From contig JBFLVJ010000004.1 of assembly GCA_040758595.1 (NCBI GenBank), positions 26,906-90,905 of the forward strand: 64,000 nt of DNA, read 5' to 3'. Positions 42,673 to 49,484 of the stretch are shown here, one piece after another. The notes beneath the pieces were generated by a model. It saw nothing but the letters and a program-made list of their open reading frames with translations. It did not search any database and was not told where the DNA came from. This DNA is from Bilamarchaeum sp040758595. Its GTDB lineage: Archaea; Micrarchaeota; Micrarchaeia; Anstonellales; Bilamarchaeaceae. The translations under genes were made by a program, and so were the position numbers. The first letter of the stretch is position 1. Each line of letters opens with the position of its first letter.

Positions 42673-42802
42673 TGCCGCAGGCCTGATTTGAACAAGCGAC
42701 CCCTCCGTTTCTGCCCAGATGAGCCTGGGAGACTTCAGCTTCACCGATTCTTTTTTTAAGGCAAAAAGAACCTGGAGTGCTCTCCCACTGAGCTACTGCG
42801 GC
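42673..42802 (-). tRNA. tRNA-Phe(GAA) with two introns and a 7-nt micro-exon
   Basis: Acceptor GCCGCAG/CTGCGGC, discriminator A, D arm GCTC/GAGC, T arm GCTTG-TTCAAAT-CAGGC. The anticodon arm is split in three. Exon 1 ends CTCC (position 30, 42774). Intron 1 (42773-42740, 34 nt) is followed by exon 2, GCTGAAG (42739-42733). Intron 2 (42732-42709, 24 nt) is followed by ACGGAG. Joined, they give stem CTCCG/CGGAG and loop CTGAAGA. Intron 1 has a canonical BHB (central helix CACT/GGTG, bulges CC^A and AA^G). Intron 2 uses CTGA/GCAG with one mismatch and bulges AG^T, AA^A. Confidence 0.87.
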
Positions 42803-42807
42803 GTGTA

Positions 42808-43488
42808 TCACTCCTTTCGTGAGAAAGCATTTATAATTGATTCCATCCTCGATGATTTCTCCGGATTCGAGGAGCCTATAAGTGCTGTCCACCTATCTAA
42901 CATCGCCTCCCCATGCACGGCAATCTTGTACGTCTCGGTGTTTGAGCTCCTGAACGTGGTTCTGAATCCTTCTTCTTCCAAAACCAACCGGACATCTAAA
43001 AGAAGTTTGAGGTTTGCATTGGTTATCTCTATAGTCGGATAGTTCGGAGAACCCTTCTTTTTACTTGTAAATACCGAACCGTCTGTATCGAAAAGTCCTC
43101 TGATGAATGCTCTTCTGAAATCCCGCATCTCCAAGATAGTCGGCGGTATCCCCTCCTTGTTTTTCTGAAGCCCTCTCCCCAATCCAATATCCTCGATCAA
43201 GAATCTGAAAAACTCCTTAGAATAAATCGTCAATCGTAACCCTCGTCCCCGAACCCTATAATACGCCTTTGGTTTGATGTTTCCTGCAACATACTCGGCG
43301 ATTTTGTCAAGGTATTGCCGGTTTTTCGGGCTTCCTGTTATTGTTATCTCATACTTCCGCCCATTGCTCCAAATATTTCCATCACCGCTGATGACCCCGC
43401 AAAACTCAGCCATTCTATTGTCAAGATAGAACAAACAATCCCCGTAAAGACGTCCACATCCGATTGGCACTTCTTTTCGCGGGTTCAT
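42808..43488 (-). CDS. LAGLIDADG homing endonuclease, free-standing
   Basis: The 226-residue protein (or about 200 from an internal methionine) has two LAGLIDADG helices: MAEFCGVISGDGN and RAFIRGLFDTDGS, each followed by the usual beta sheet. Both carry the catalytic acidic residue, so it may be active. Such enzymes usually lie inside introns or inteins; this one ends 5 nt before the tRNA-Phe 5' end on the same strand and may be co-transcribed with it. A+T content is higher than in neighbours. A shared TATA region lies near 43560. Confidence 0.85.
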   Translation of the reverse strand: MNPRKEVPIGCGRLYGDCLFYLDNRMAEFCGVISGDGNIWSNGRKYEITITGSPKNRQYLDKIAEYVAGNIKPKAYYRVRGRGLRLTIYSKEFFRFLIEDIGLGRGLQKNKEGIPPTILEMRDFRRAFIRGLFDTDGSVFTSKKKGSPNYPTIEITNANLKLLLDVRLVLEEEGFRTTFRSSNTETYKIAVHGEAMLDRWTALIGSSNPEKSSRMESIINAFSRKE

Positions 43489-43589
43489 TTCCGCGAACGC
43501 CCCTTTTGGAAATATGGTATCTGTACGTCTGTGGTGGTCGCAGCTGGCTGTTCAGGAACTTATATAAATATTGCCTTTGGTATATAGCC

Positions 43590-43970
43590 GTGGTACAGGC
43601 ATTCTCCCAAAAGCCTCCGTTAGAAGAGCCCTCGTTCGCGGCGCTCCCGCCCATCACCTACTATGCAGCCCAGGATCTGTGGCATCTCCTCTCTCCTGAT
43701 TCCGGAAAGAGGGCGGATGCCGCTGACAGGCTCAAGCGGTTCGGGGACGAGAAGACCGCCCAGTACCTAGAGAACCTTTTGCTCGGCGGCAACATGGCGT
43801 CCGAGGTCCGCTCGGATGCGAGAAGCGTCCTCCTACATCTGAGCAGCAAGTACCGCGACTTCCTTCAGGACAGCGGCGCGAGGATGAGGCGGGCCAAAGC
43901 GGTCGCGATCCCGGCGATGAGCCGCACAAAAACACCGCCTCATGGCGTACGCGCTCTTACCAAGGCGTGA
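43590..43970 (+). CDS. HEAT-like small protein
   Basis: About 126 residues from GTG 43590, which lies about 25 nt below the TATA box TATATAAATA at 43561-43570, so it is probably leaderless. The helical sequence (ADAADRLKRFGDEKTAQYLENLL... SDARSVLLHLSSKYRDFL) looks like one or two HEAT-type repeats. Function unknown. Its stop abuts the convergent uppS stop. Confidence 0.5.
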   Translation: MVQAFSQKPPLEEPSFAALPPITYYAAQDLWHLLSPDSGKRADAADRLKRFGDEKTAQYLENLLLGGNMASEVRSDARSVLLHLSSKYRDFLQDSGARMRRAKAVAIPAMSRTKTPPHGVRALTKA

Positions 43971-44729
43971 TCATTTCCCGAATCTCCTTCTCCGATGCGC
44001 ATATTCGGCCAGCGCGGCTTCGAAATCCTCTTCCGAGAAATCCGGCCAGAGCTTCTTGCAGAAATAGAACTCGCTGTAGCATGACTGCCAGGGCATCAGG
44101 CCCGAGAGCCTTTGCTCCCCGGATGTCCGTATTATCAGATCGGGGTCGGGCAATCCTCTCGTATACAGATGCTCGCTTATCACCTTCTCATCCACTTCGG
44201 AAAGCCCTTCCTTGATTATGCTGTTGACCGCGTCCACCAGTTCTTCCCGGCCTCCGTAGGAGAGCAGGAGGTTCAGCTGGTACTTCCGTCCCCCCCTCGC
44301 GGTCAGCTCCTCGGCCTTCCGTATCATCTCTTGTATCTCTCTTGGGAAGAGGTTTGTCCTGCCGAAGAAGCGCACGCGCAGCTCGTCCTTGTTCTTGTCA
44401 TCGCTGTCTATGGCTTTCTTCAGGTTCTCCTTGAACAGCTCGAAGAGTCCGCCGATCTCATCGCGGTCCCTCTGGAAGTTGTCCGTGGAGAACCCCCACA
44501 TGGTGAGCATCCGCACATCTTTGGCCTTGCACCATTTGAGCACGTCGCCTATCTTGCGGATGCCGGTGGCATATCCTTCCTGCCTGCTGATGCCCTTCTC
44601 CTGGGCCCATCTCCGGTTTACGGTTCACAGTTCCCGGTTTCCCGTCCCGAGACAGGAAACTCGAGACCGGGAACTGTTATTTCCGTCCGGAATGATGGCT
44701 ATGTGTCGGGGCACGTTGTCCATTCCCAT
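43971..44729 (-). CDS. uppS: Cis-prenyltransferase (UppS/DHDDS), interrupted by a BHB intron
   Basis: After splicing of 44618-44680 this is a 231-residue cis-prenyltransferase: PRHIAIIPDGNRRWAQEKG (pyrophosphate and catalytic motif), MLTMWGFSTDNFQRDRDEI, LNLLLSYGGREELVDA and PDLIIRTSGEQRLSGLMPWQ. It extends polyprenyl chains for dolichol-type glycan carriers. Unspliced, an in-frame TGA lies in the insert and the reading frame downstream would start only at an internal ATG (44543), without the catalytic motif. ATG 44729 overlaps the purP stop by one base (TGATG); an ATG at 44723 is also possible. Confidence 0.85.
44618..44680 (-). other. Bulge-helix-bulge intron in the uppS coding sequence
   Basis: The exons pair as TCCGG (44691-44687) with CCGGA (44616-44612). 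A 4-bp central helix ACGG (44686-44683) / CCGT (44623-44620) follows. The 5' bulge is AA^A (44682-44680) and the 3' bulge AA^A (44619-44617). The intron body has a perfect 12-bp stem ACAGTTCCCGGT/ACCGGGAACTGT. Cutting after the second bulge base on each side removes 63 nt and gives GAC GGA AAC CGG AGA TGG, that is D-G-N-R-R-W, the invariant catalytic motif. This is the geometry of archaeal tRNA-type introns. Confidence 0.85.
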
Positions 44730-45772
44730 CAGTATACCACTTCATGCAGCTTCTTCATTTTCGCCGCGCGCTTCAGTTCCCGCGCGATCCTCCTGCCCAC
44801 GCTCATGGGCTCCTTATAGTAATACGTAGAATAAGGCGAACCGTCAGGGAACACGTTCGTGCCCGCCACTATCCTCGCGCTCACTTCGAAGGCGAATATC
44901 TCCAGCTCCTCTGTGATTATGGTCTCCACGCAGAACGGCCCTTTGAGTCCGCCGAAGAGGCCGAACGATGTCTCGCTCATCCTCCTGCCGATGTCCATGT
45001 ACTCCGACAGCAGCGATTCCCTCAGCACCAAGGGCTCGTTGCCTATGACCGTGAATGCCATCTGGGGCTCCATGCCCAGCGACACCGCCCGCGCGATCTC
45101 GTCAGCGCTGCTCTCCACCCTCCGGTCAACTCCGAGGAGCTCCAGCTCTCCGTGCTCGGTCTTGTAGCCGCTGCCCGCAAAAGGGCTGAAGAAATAATGC
45201 GGATAGGCGCGCACGCCTATGAGGAACTCCTGTATCATGCATTCCTTGTCGTTGCCGACCTTCTGCTCGAACTCCTTCTCGGAGCTGACGACCAGGTAAC
45301 CGCGGCCGCCTTTGGCTCCCGGGAACTTCACCATCACCGGCCCCTCTATCTCGCCAGGCTTGTAAATCTTCGGCGTCTTGATGCCCGCCTTGTGGAGCCA
45401 CTCGAGCATCTTCTCCCGGCTGCGCTCCCACACGAGGCTCGCGCGGTTGCCATAGACCGGTATCTCCATGCTGTCGAATGCGGTGCCCACATACTCCACG
45501 AACGAGCCGTGCGGTATTATTATCGATTCCTTCTCCACCAGCTCCTCCAGCGGCAGATTTGAATAGCTATCGACCTCTATGAACTCGTCCGGACACCCGA
45601 GCGGGAACGACTCGTAGAGCTTCCTCTTGTCTTTCTGCACGATGCCGATGGTCTTGATGCCTTCCTCCCGTGCGCCCTTGAATATCTGCAAAGATGAGTG
45701 CGAACAGATGGTCGCTATCTTGAACTTCTTGTAGCCTGATAGGATGTCGTCCACTTTCTCTTTGTCGAGCAT
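44729..45772 (-). CDS. purP: FAICAR synthetase PurP
   Basis: The 347-residue ATP-grasp protein shows IATICSHSSLQIFKGAREEGIKT, IPHGSFVEYVG, PVYGNRASLVWERSREKMLEWL and, near the C-terminus, FAFEVSARIVAGTNVFPDGSPYS. These are PurP motifs. It formylates AICAR with formate in the archaeal route to IMP. Coupled to uppS by stop-start overlap. Confidence 0.93.
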   Translation of the reverse strand: MLDKEKVDDILSGYKKFKIATICSHSSLQIFKGAREEGIKTIGIVQKDKRKLYESFPLGCPDEFIEVDSYSNLPLEELVEKESIIIPHGSFVEYVGTAFDSMEIPVYGNRASLVWERSREKMLEWLHKAGIKTPKIYKPGEIEGPVMVKFPGAKGGRGYLVVSSEKEFEQKVGNDKECMIQEFLIGVRAYPHYFFSPFAGSGYKTEHGELELLGVDRRVESSADEIARAVSLGMEPQMAFTVIGNEPLVLRESLLSEYMDIGRRMSETSFGLFGGLKGPFCVETIITEELEIFAFEVSARIVAGTNVFPDGSPYSTYYYKEPMSVGRRIARELKRAAKMKKLHEVVY

Positions 45773-45833
45773 ATCATATTTGATAATACACCTCTTAAAA
45801 AAACTTGCTAAGATGCTCTATATGGGAGGAAAC

Positions 45834-47072
45834 ATGAAAGCGGTCATACTAGCGGCAGGAGACGGCCTGAGGCTCCGTCCATTGACAGAGAGCAGGCCCA
45901 AGCCCATGCTCTGTGCGGCAGGCAAGCCGCTGATACATCATCTGCTCCTTGAAGCGAAGAAGGCGGGAGTGACCGAAGCGATAGTCATAGTCCGCCACAT
46001 GAAGGACAAGCTCATCGCCCATCTATCATCGCTGGAGCTGGGCATGCCCATTAAGTTCATCGACCAGAAGGAAGGGAACGGCACCGGAGCCGCTCTCCTC
46101 TCTGCAGAGGGCGAAGTGGACGACACGTTCATGGTGCTCGCGGGCGACATCGTGACCGAATCCTCTGTCATCAAAGGGGTCATGGACGGCCACGAAGGAC
46201 GCATCACGGTCGGCCTGAAGCAGGTCAAGAACCCGCGCAACTACGGCGTGGCAGAACTCTCAGGCGGAAAGATAAGCCTGTTCGAGGAGAAGCCAGCGCA
46301 TCCCAAGACAGACCTCGCGAACCTTTCCATCTATTGTATGGAGCCGACAGTATTCAGCGAATTGAAATCCGTCGGCAAGTCCGAGCGCGGGGAGTACGAG
46401 CTGGTCTCGATCCTCATCGGCGCCAAAGGCGTCGTCATCGAAGGATATTGGAGGGATATCGGGTACCCGTGGGACCTTCTCGAAGCCAACGAGCACCTGC
46501 TCTCCGCCATGGAGGCCAAAAGCGGCCACATATCAAACTCCACCATAGAAGGGAAGGTCATCATGGAAGAAGGGGCCAGGATCATCAACAGCTATGTGGA
46601 GGGCGTGGCATATATCGGGAAGGGCACAATCATCGGCCCGAACGCCTGCCTCAGGGGCTTCAATTCGATAGGGGCCAACTGCTCCATCGGCCCCGGGACA
46701 TCGGTCAAGGGGAGCATACTGCTCGACAACGTCAATGCCAAGCACCTCGCATATATCGGCGACAGCATCATCGGCGAGGGCGTGAACCTAGGTTCCGGCA
46801 CCCAGATAGCGAACTTCAGGTTCGACGGGGACAATGTCAATGTCCTGACAGAGAAAGGCTGGGTGAATTCCGGCAGGAAGAAGCTCGGCGCTTTCGTGGG
46901 CGATAACACGAAGTTCGGGGTGCTCTCCTGCACCATGCCTGGGAAGTTGATAGGCTCGGACTGCTGGATACACTCCGGCGTGGTGGTCAACAAGAACGTG
47001 CCGTCGGGCTCGCGCGTCTTCACCAGGCAGCCCATCGAGTTCGCGAAGTCCGAGGGGGTTGAAGACGCATGA
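45834..47072 (+). CDS. Sugar-1-phosphate nucleotidylyltransferase with left-handed beta-helix
   Basis: The 412-residue protein has an N-terminal nucleotidyltransferase (KAVILAAGDGLRLRPLTESRPKP, GNGTGAAL, VLAGDIVTES) and a C-terminal hexapeptide-repeat beta-helix (about 230-400, IIMEEGARIINSYVEG... GANCSIGPGTSVKGSIL). This is the archaeal GlmU-like bifunctional layout (UTP/dTTP transfer plus acetyl transfer to GlcN-1-P); exact sugar uncertain. A strong site GGGAGGA precedes ATG 45834. Confidence 0.87.
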   Translation: MKAVILAAGDGLRLRPLTESRPKPMLCAAGKPLIHHLLLEAKKAGVTEAIVIVRHMKDKLIAHLSSLELGMPIKFIDQKEGNGTGAALLSAEGEVDDTFMVLAGDIVTESSVIKGVMDGHEGRITVGLKQVKNPRNYGVAELSGGKISLFEEKPAHPKTDLANLSIYCMEPTVFSELKSVGKSERGEYELVSILIGAKGVVIEGYWRDIGYPWDLLEANEHLLSAMEAKSGHISNSTIEGKVIMEEGARIINSYVEGVAYIGKGTIIGPNACLRGFNSIGANCSIGPGTSVKGSILLDNVNAKHLAYIGDSIIGEGVNLGSGTQIANFRFDGDNVNVLTEKGWVNSGRKKLGAFVGDNTKFGVLSCTMPGKLIGSDCWIHSGVVVNKNVPSGSRVFTRQPIEFAKSEGVEDA

Positions 47073-47296
47073 TATACTCGAAGCCGATCTGGTTCTGGGT
47101 ATTGGGCGGCTTCTGGGCGGTCTTGATATTCCTCGCCGCGCTTGGGATGGTCCTGGCGGCCATCTTCACCCCGCCGCCTTTCGATCAGCAGATCCAGAAC
47201 CGGATACTCGTATTCCTGCCAGGGGCGGCGCTTATAGCCGTTTTCGCCTACGGGCTGCCCCGCTCCGTGAAAACCATCGAGATAGAAAGGGGATGA
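47069..47296 (+). CDS. Small two-helix membrane protein
   Basis: A 75-residue protein with two membrane helices (WVLGGFWAVLIFLAALGMVLA and ILVFLPGAALIAVFAYG). Start ATG 47069 overlaps the upstream stop by 4 nt, so it is translationally coupled. No family recognised. Confidence 0.6.
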   Translation: MIYSKPIWFWVLGGFWAVLIFLAALGMVLAAIFTPPPFDQQIQNRILVFLPGAALIAVFAYGLPRSVKTIEIERG

Positions 47297-47348
47297 GGTC
47301 ATAGTCTACTACCTCACCGGAAGGAAAGAGGGTCTGGAAGACATCCGC

Positions 47349-47531
47349 GTGAAGGCCCGGCTTGATAAGAGCCTGGCAGCCAGGCAGTCCCCTTCCGAGA
47401 ACTTGCACGTCTTCCATTCCAAGGGCGAGCTGGTCGTCTATCCCTTTTTCTTCAGCGAATACAAGTCGCTGGTGAAGGATCTCGAAAGGATAGCCGGCGG
47501 CATCGAGAACAAGGAGATAGTGAAACTATAG
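47349..47531 (+). CDS. Small hypothetical protein, start uncertain
   Basis: The frame encodes a plausible compact peptide (SENLHVFHSKGELVVYPFFFSEYKSLVKDLERIAGG) ending at 47531. It stays open upstream to a stop at 47283, and VIVYYLTGRKEGLEDI looks like coding, but only a GTG at 47349 is a standard start. Either a non-standard start near 47298 is used or the first strand is lost. Same direction and close spacing to the previous gene. Confidence 0.4.
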   Translation: MKARLDKSLAARQSPSENLHVFHSKGELVVYPFFFSEYKSLVKDLERIAGGIENKEIVKL

Positions 47532-47690
47532 CCGTTCAGCCCGAAGAGTAGTATTTTATTTAGTTGCGTGCTTAATGCAGAAGGTCTCTCTCAGGAAGTT
47601 TGATGACACTTTATCATGAAATGTTCTTGAGGAAAGTTTCTGCAGGGGTTTGCGTGAACAAGTTCACAGCACCCCCGCTCACGTTCGTTC

Positions 47691-47816
47691 GCAGGGGTCG
47701 CCAAGCGGTCAAACACGCGACAACGCCGATATATGGCGGGGGAGCGTGGACCCAAGGCGTCAGGTTCAGGGCCTGATCGGTTAGTCCGTTCGAGAGTTCG
47801 AATCTCTTCCCCTGCA
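47691..47816 (+). tRNA. tRNA-Leu(CAG) with 42-nt intron in the D loop
   Basis: Acceptor GCAGGGG/CCCCTGC, discriminator A, anticodon arm TCAGG-TTCAGGG-CCTGA (anticodon CAG), type II variable arm CGG-TTAGT-CCG and T arm GAGAG-TTCGAAT-CTCTT. The D arm GCCAAGCGGTCAA^AGGC is interrupted at 47713-47754. The BHB is canonical: central helix GGTC/GACC, 5' bulge AA^A (47711-47713), 3' bulge CA^A (47753-47755), outer D stem GCC/GGC. The intron contains helices CACGC/GCGTG and CGCC/GGCG. CCA is not encoded. The 3' end is a probable integration site. Confidence 0.87.
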
Positions 47817-47817
47817 T
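47806..47817. repeat. Putative attL (tRNA-Leu 3' end)
   Basis: CTTCCCCTGCAT covers the last T-stem bases, the acceptor 3' strand and the discriminator of tRNA-Leu. It is repeated exactly at 54395-54406. Confidence 0.5.
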
Positions 47818-47895
47818 ATATTCCTGGTCTGTGTTCAGCGCCTTTTTTGCCCTTCCGACCGAGGGAGCATCTGAGGTGCAGAGCTTAAAAAGGCC

Positions 47896-48998
47896 TCATT
47901 TTTTGCTTCCAAATAGTTCATTGAATCTTGCAACGACTTTACGCCGTAGATTATACGAATCGGCGAATCCTGCATATGCGAGCCAGCCTTCAAGGCTTTG
48001 CACGACCTCTTCTCTGCTTACCTCTCCCCTATCATATCTCTGCCTGAGTTTCTCAAGGCGTTTCCAGATCCTTCGGGTATTGCTTTTTTTGAGGAGCCTG
48101 TGATGGAAATAGACACGGAAACCTAGCAGGGTTATCCCCTTTCTCATAGGGATTATCTTCGACTTTTCAGGGTGCAGCTCAAGCCCAAGACGTTCATGGA
48201 GAAAAGCAGCGATTTCGTCTTTCCATTGTTCAAGCTGTCCTCTGTCACGGTGGAGTATGACGAAATCGTCCACATAGCGATTGTAGTATCTCGCTTTCAG
48301 CGTATGCTTGATGAACTGGTCTAGCTCATCCAGGTAGACATTCGCGAAAAACTGCGAGGTCATATTGCCGAGAGGCATTCCCTTCCCGGGTATAACGGTT
48401 TTATGGTGCTCCAGAATGAGTTTTATCAGCCATAAAACGCGAAGATCCCTTACCTTGTGTTGGACCATACCCAGAAGTATCCGATGGTCTACATTGTCGA
48501 AATAGTGCTTTATATCGGCTTTCAGGGCGTAGCCGATAACGTCATTTGCGTCAGAACCCTGGGGGGGGGGCGGAAGGGTTGACGGTTCTCAGTTTCCAGT
48601 CTCCCGTTGTGGGTCATTTTACGGAGGAAGTGCTCGAACCTCAGAATCGCCGCGTGGGTTCCCTTGCCTTTCCGGTTGGCGAACGAATCATAGATAAAAT
48701 TCCTGTCGAAGATGGGTTCTATGACGTTGCACAATGCGTGATGGACGACGCGGTCACGAAAGTGTGACGCGCTTATCCTCCGTGTTTTCGGGTCTCTTAT
48801 TGCGAACAAGGTCAAAGGGGCAGGGCGATAAGCGAAAGTTTCAAGCTCTTGTTTCAATTGCAGCAGGTTCTTCTCAAGATCTGCTTCAAATTCGATGACA
48901 TATCCCTTCCTCGTCTTCCGTTTCCTCGCCTTTCTGAACGCGAGCTCGAGATTCTCATAGGAGCAAAGCCGCGAGTACAATCTCTTGTAGGTTTTCAT
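47896..48998 (-). CDS. DGR reverse transcriptase, frameshifted at a C10 tract
   Basis: The two halves read as one DGR-type RT. The N-terminal part (to about 48570) has YKRLYSRLCSYENLELAFRKA and FANRKGKGTHAAILRFEHFLRK. The C-terminal part has GYALKADIKHYFDNVDH, GKGMPLGNMTSQFFANVYLDELDQF, the catalytic YVDDF and KSKIIPMRKGITLLGFR. A run of ten C on the coding strand (48561-48570) puts the halves out of frame; one more C, or two fewer, would join them. Just before the tract is a repeat-derived stretch (words like LETENRQP). Either a sequencing error, phase variation or inactivation is possible. Confidence 0.85.
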
Positions 48999-49050
48999 AG
49001 GGTCACAGCGAGAAAAAAGAAGCAAGTCTAAGATGCAAGCCCAGGTCATT

Positions 49051-49139
49051 CCAAGACCGTTGGACGGCCTGTTGTTGAGGTTGACGTTCCGCCTGTTGTT
49101 GTCGTTCCAGTTGTTGTGTAGTCGCGGGCAACAAGGCCC
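49051..49139 (-). other. DGR template repeat (TR)
   Basis: 89 nt, read on the minus strand, matching the variable repeat at 49705-49788. The central part is rich in AAC codons (N-W-N-D-N-N-R-R-N-V-N-L-N-N-R). Relative to the variable repeat, every aligned substitution is at a template adenine. The template also has an extra ACAAC (tandem duplication, about 49111-49120), which breaks the frame relative to the target. It sits about 50 nt upstream of the RT start. Confidence 0.9.
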
Positions 49140-49201
49140 CGAGGTAACCCATCTGCTCAAACAGCACAATGTGCCAGCACCACCACTTCACGTTTTCAGT
49201 T

Positions 49202-49268
49202 GGTTTGTCGTGAACGACGATTCATTCACGAGCATGCTCAAGGTCGGATCGCCGACCTTGACATAACC
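49202..49268. repeat. GAGCATGCTC multi-hairpin element, copy 2
   Basis: Outer GGTT-TGTC pairs with GACA-TAACC. Inside are hairpin GTGAA/TTCAC, core GAGCATGCTC (49230-49239) and hairpin AAGGTCGG/CCGACCTT. A degenerate relative follows (49270-49376, with ATTGTTGC/GCAACAAT and AAGAACGT/ACGTTCTT). It lies between the DGR template and its target gene. Confidence 0.6.
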
Positions 49269-49411
49269 TACTTGGTGTCGTGGTTGAATTATATGTCCGG
49301 CATGCTATTGTTGCAAGGCAACAATGGCAGTCAAGAACGTTGCGACGTTCTTGCCATACCAAACGGTTTCCGGCCCTGCAGACGAGTGTGTGGCCTAGGG
49401 CTTGCACCCTA

Positions 49412-49470
49412 GGATGTCGCGACCGGCGCACCGGTCACGAACATGCTCAAGGACGATTCGTCCTTGACAT
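49412..49470. repeat. GAGCATGCTC multi-hairpin element, copy 3
   Basis: ATGTC at the left and GACAT at the right enclose hairpin GACCGG/CCGGTC, core GAACATGCTC (49439-49448) and hairpin AAGGACG/CGTCCTT. A preceding hairpin CCTAGG/CCTAGG starts near 49394. The stems differ from copies 1, 2 and 4 but the plan is the same. It ends 14 nt before the DGR target stop. Confidence 0.6.
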
Positions 49471-49484
49471 AAAAAGAAGAAAGT

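Noticed and set aside
43971..44543. uppS as a 190-residue protein starting at the internal ATG 44543
   Set aside because: That start would leave out the D-G-N-R-R-W catalytic motif that is clearly encoded upstream; the spliced model gives a full-length enzyme.
47590..47690. Possible C/D box small RNA (TGATGA near 47601) upstream of tRNA-Leu
   Set aside because: The C box is plausible but no CTGA D box at the right distance and no C'/D' pair was found.
48540..48620. The RT junction as a BHB intron that would restore the frame
   Set aside because: A hairpin (GTCAACCC/GGGTTC-TGAC) is present but no exon-exon helix plus central helix with 3-nt bulges could be built; a one-base change in the C10 tract explains the frameshift more simply.
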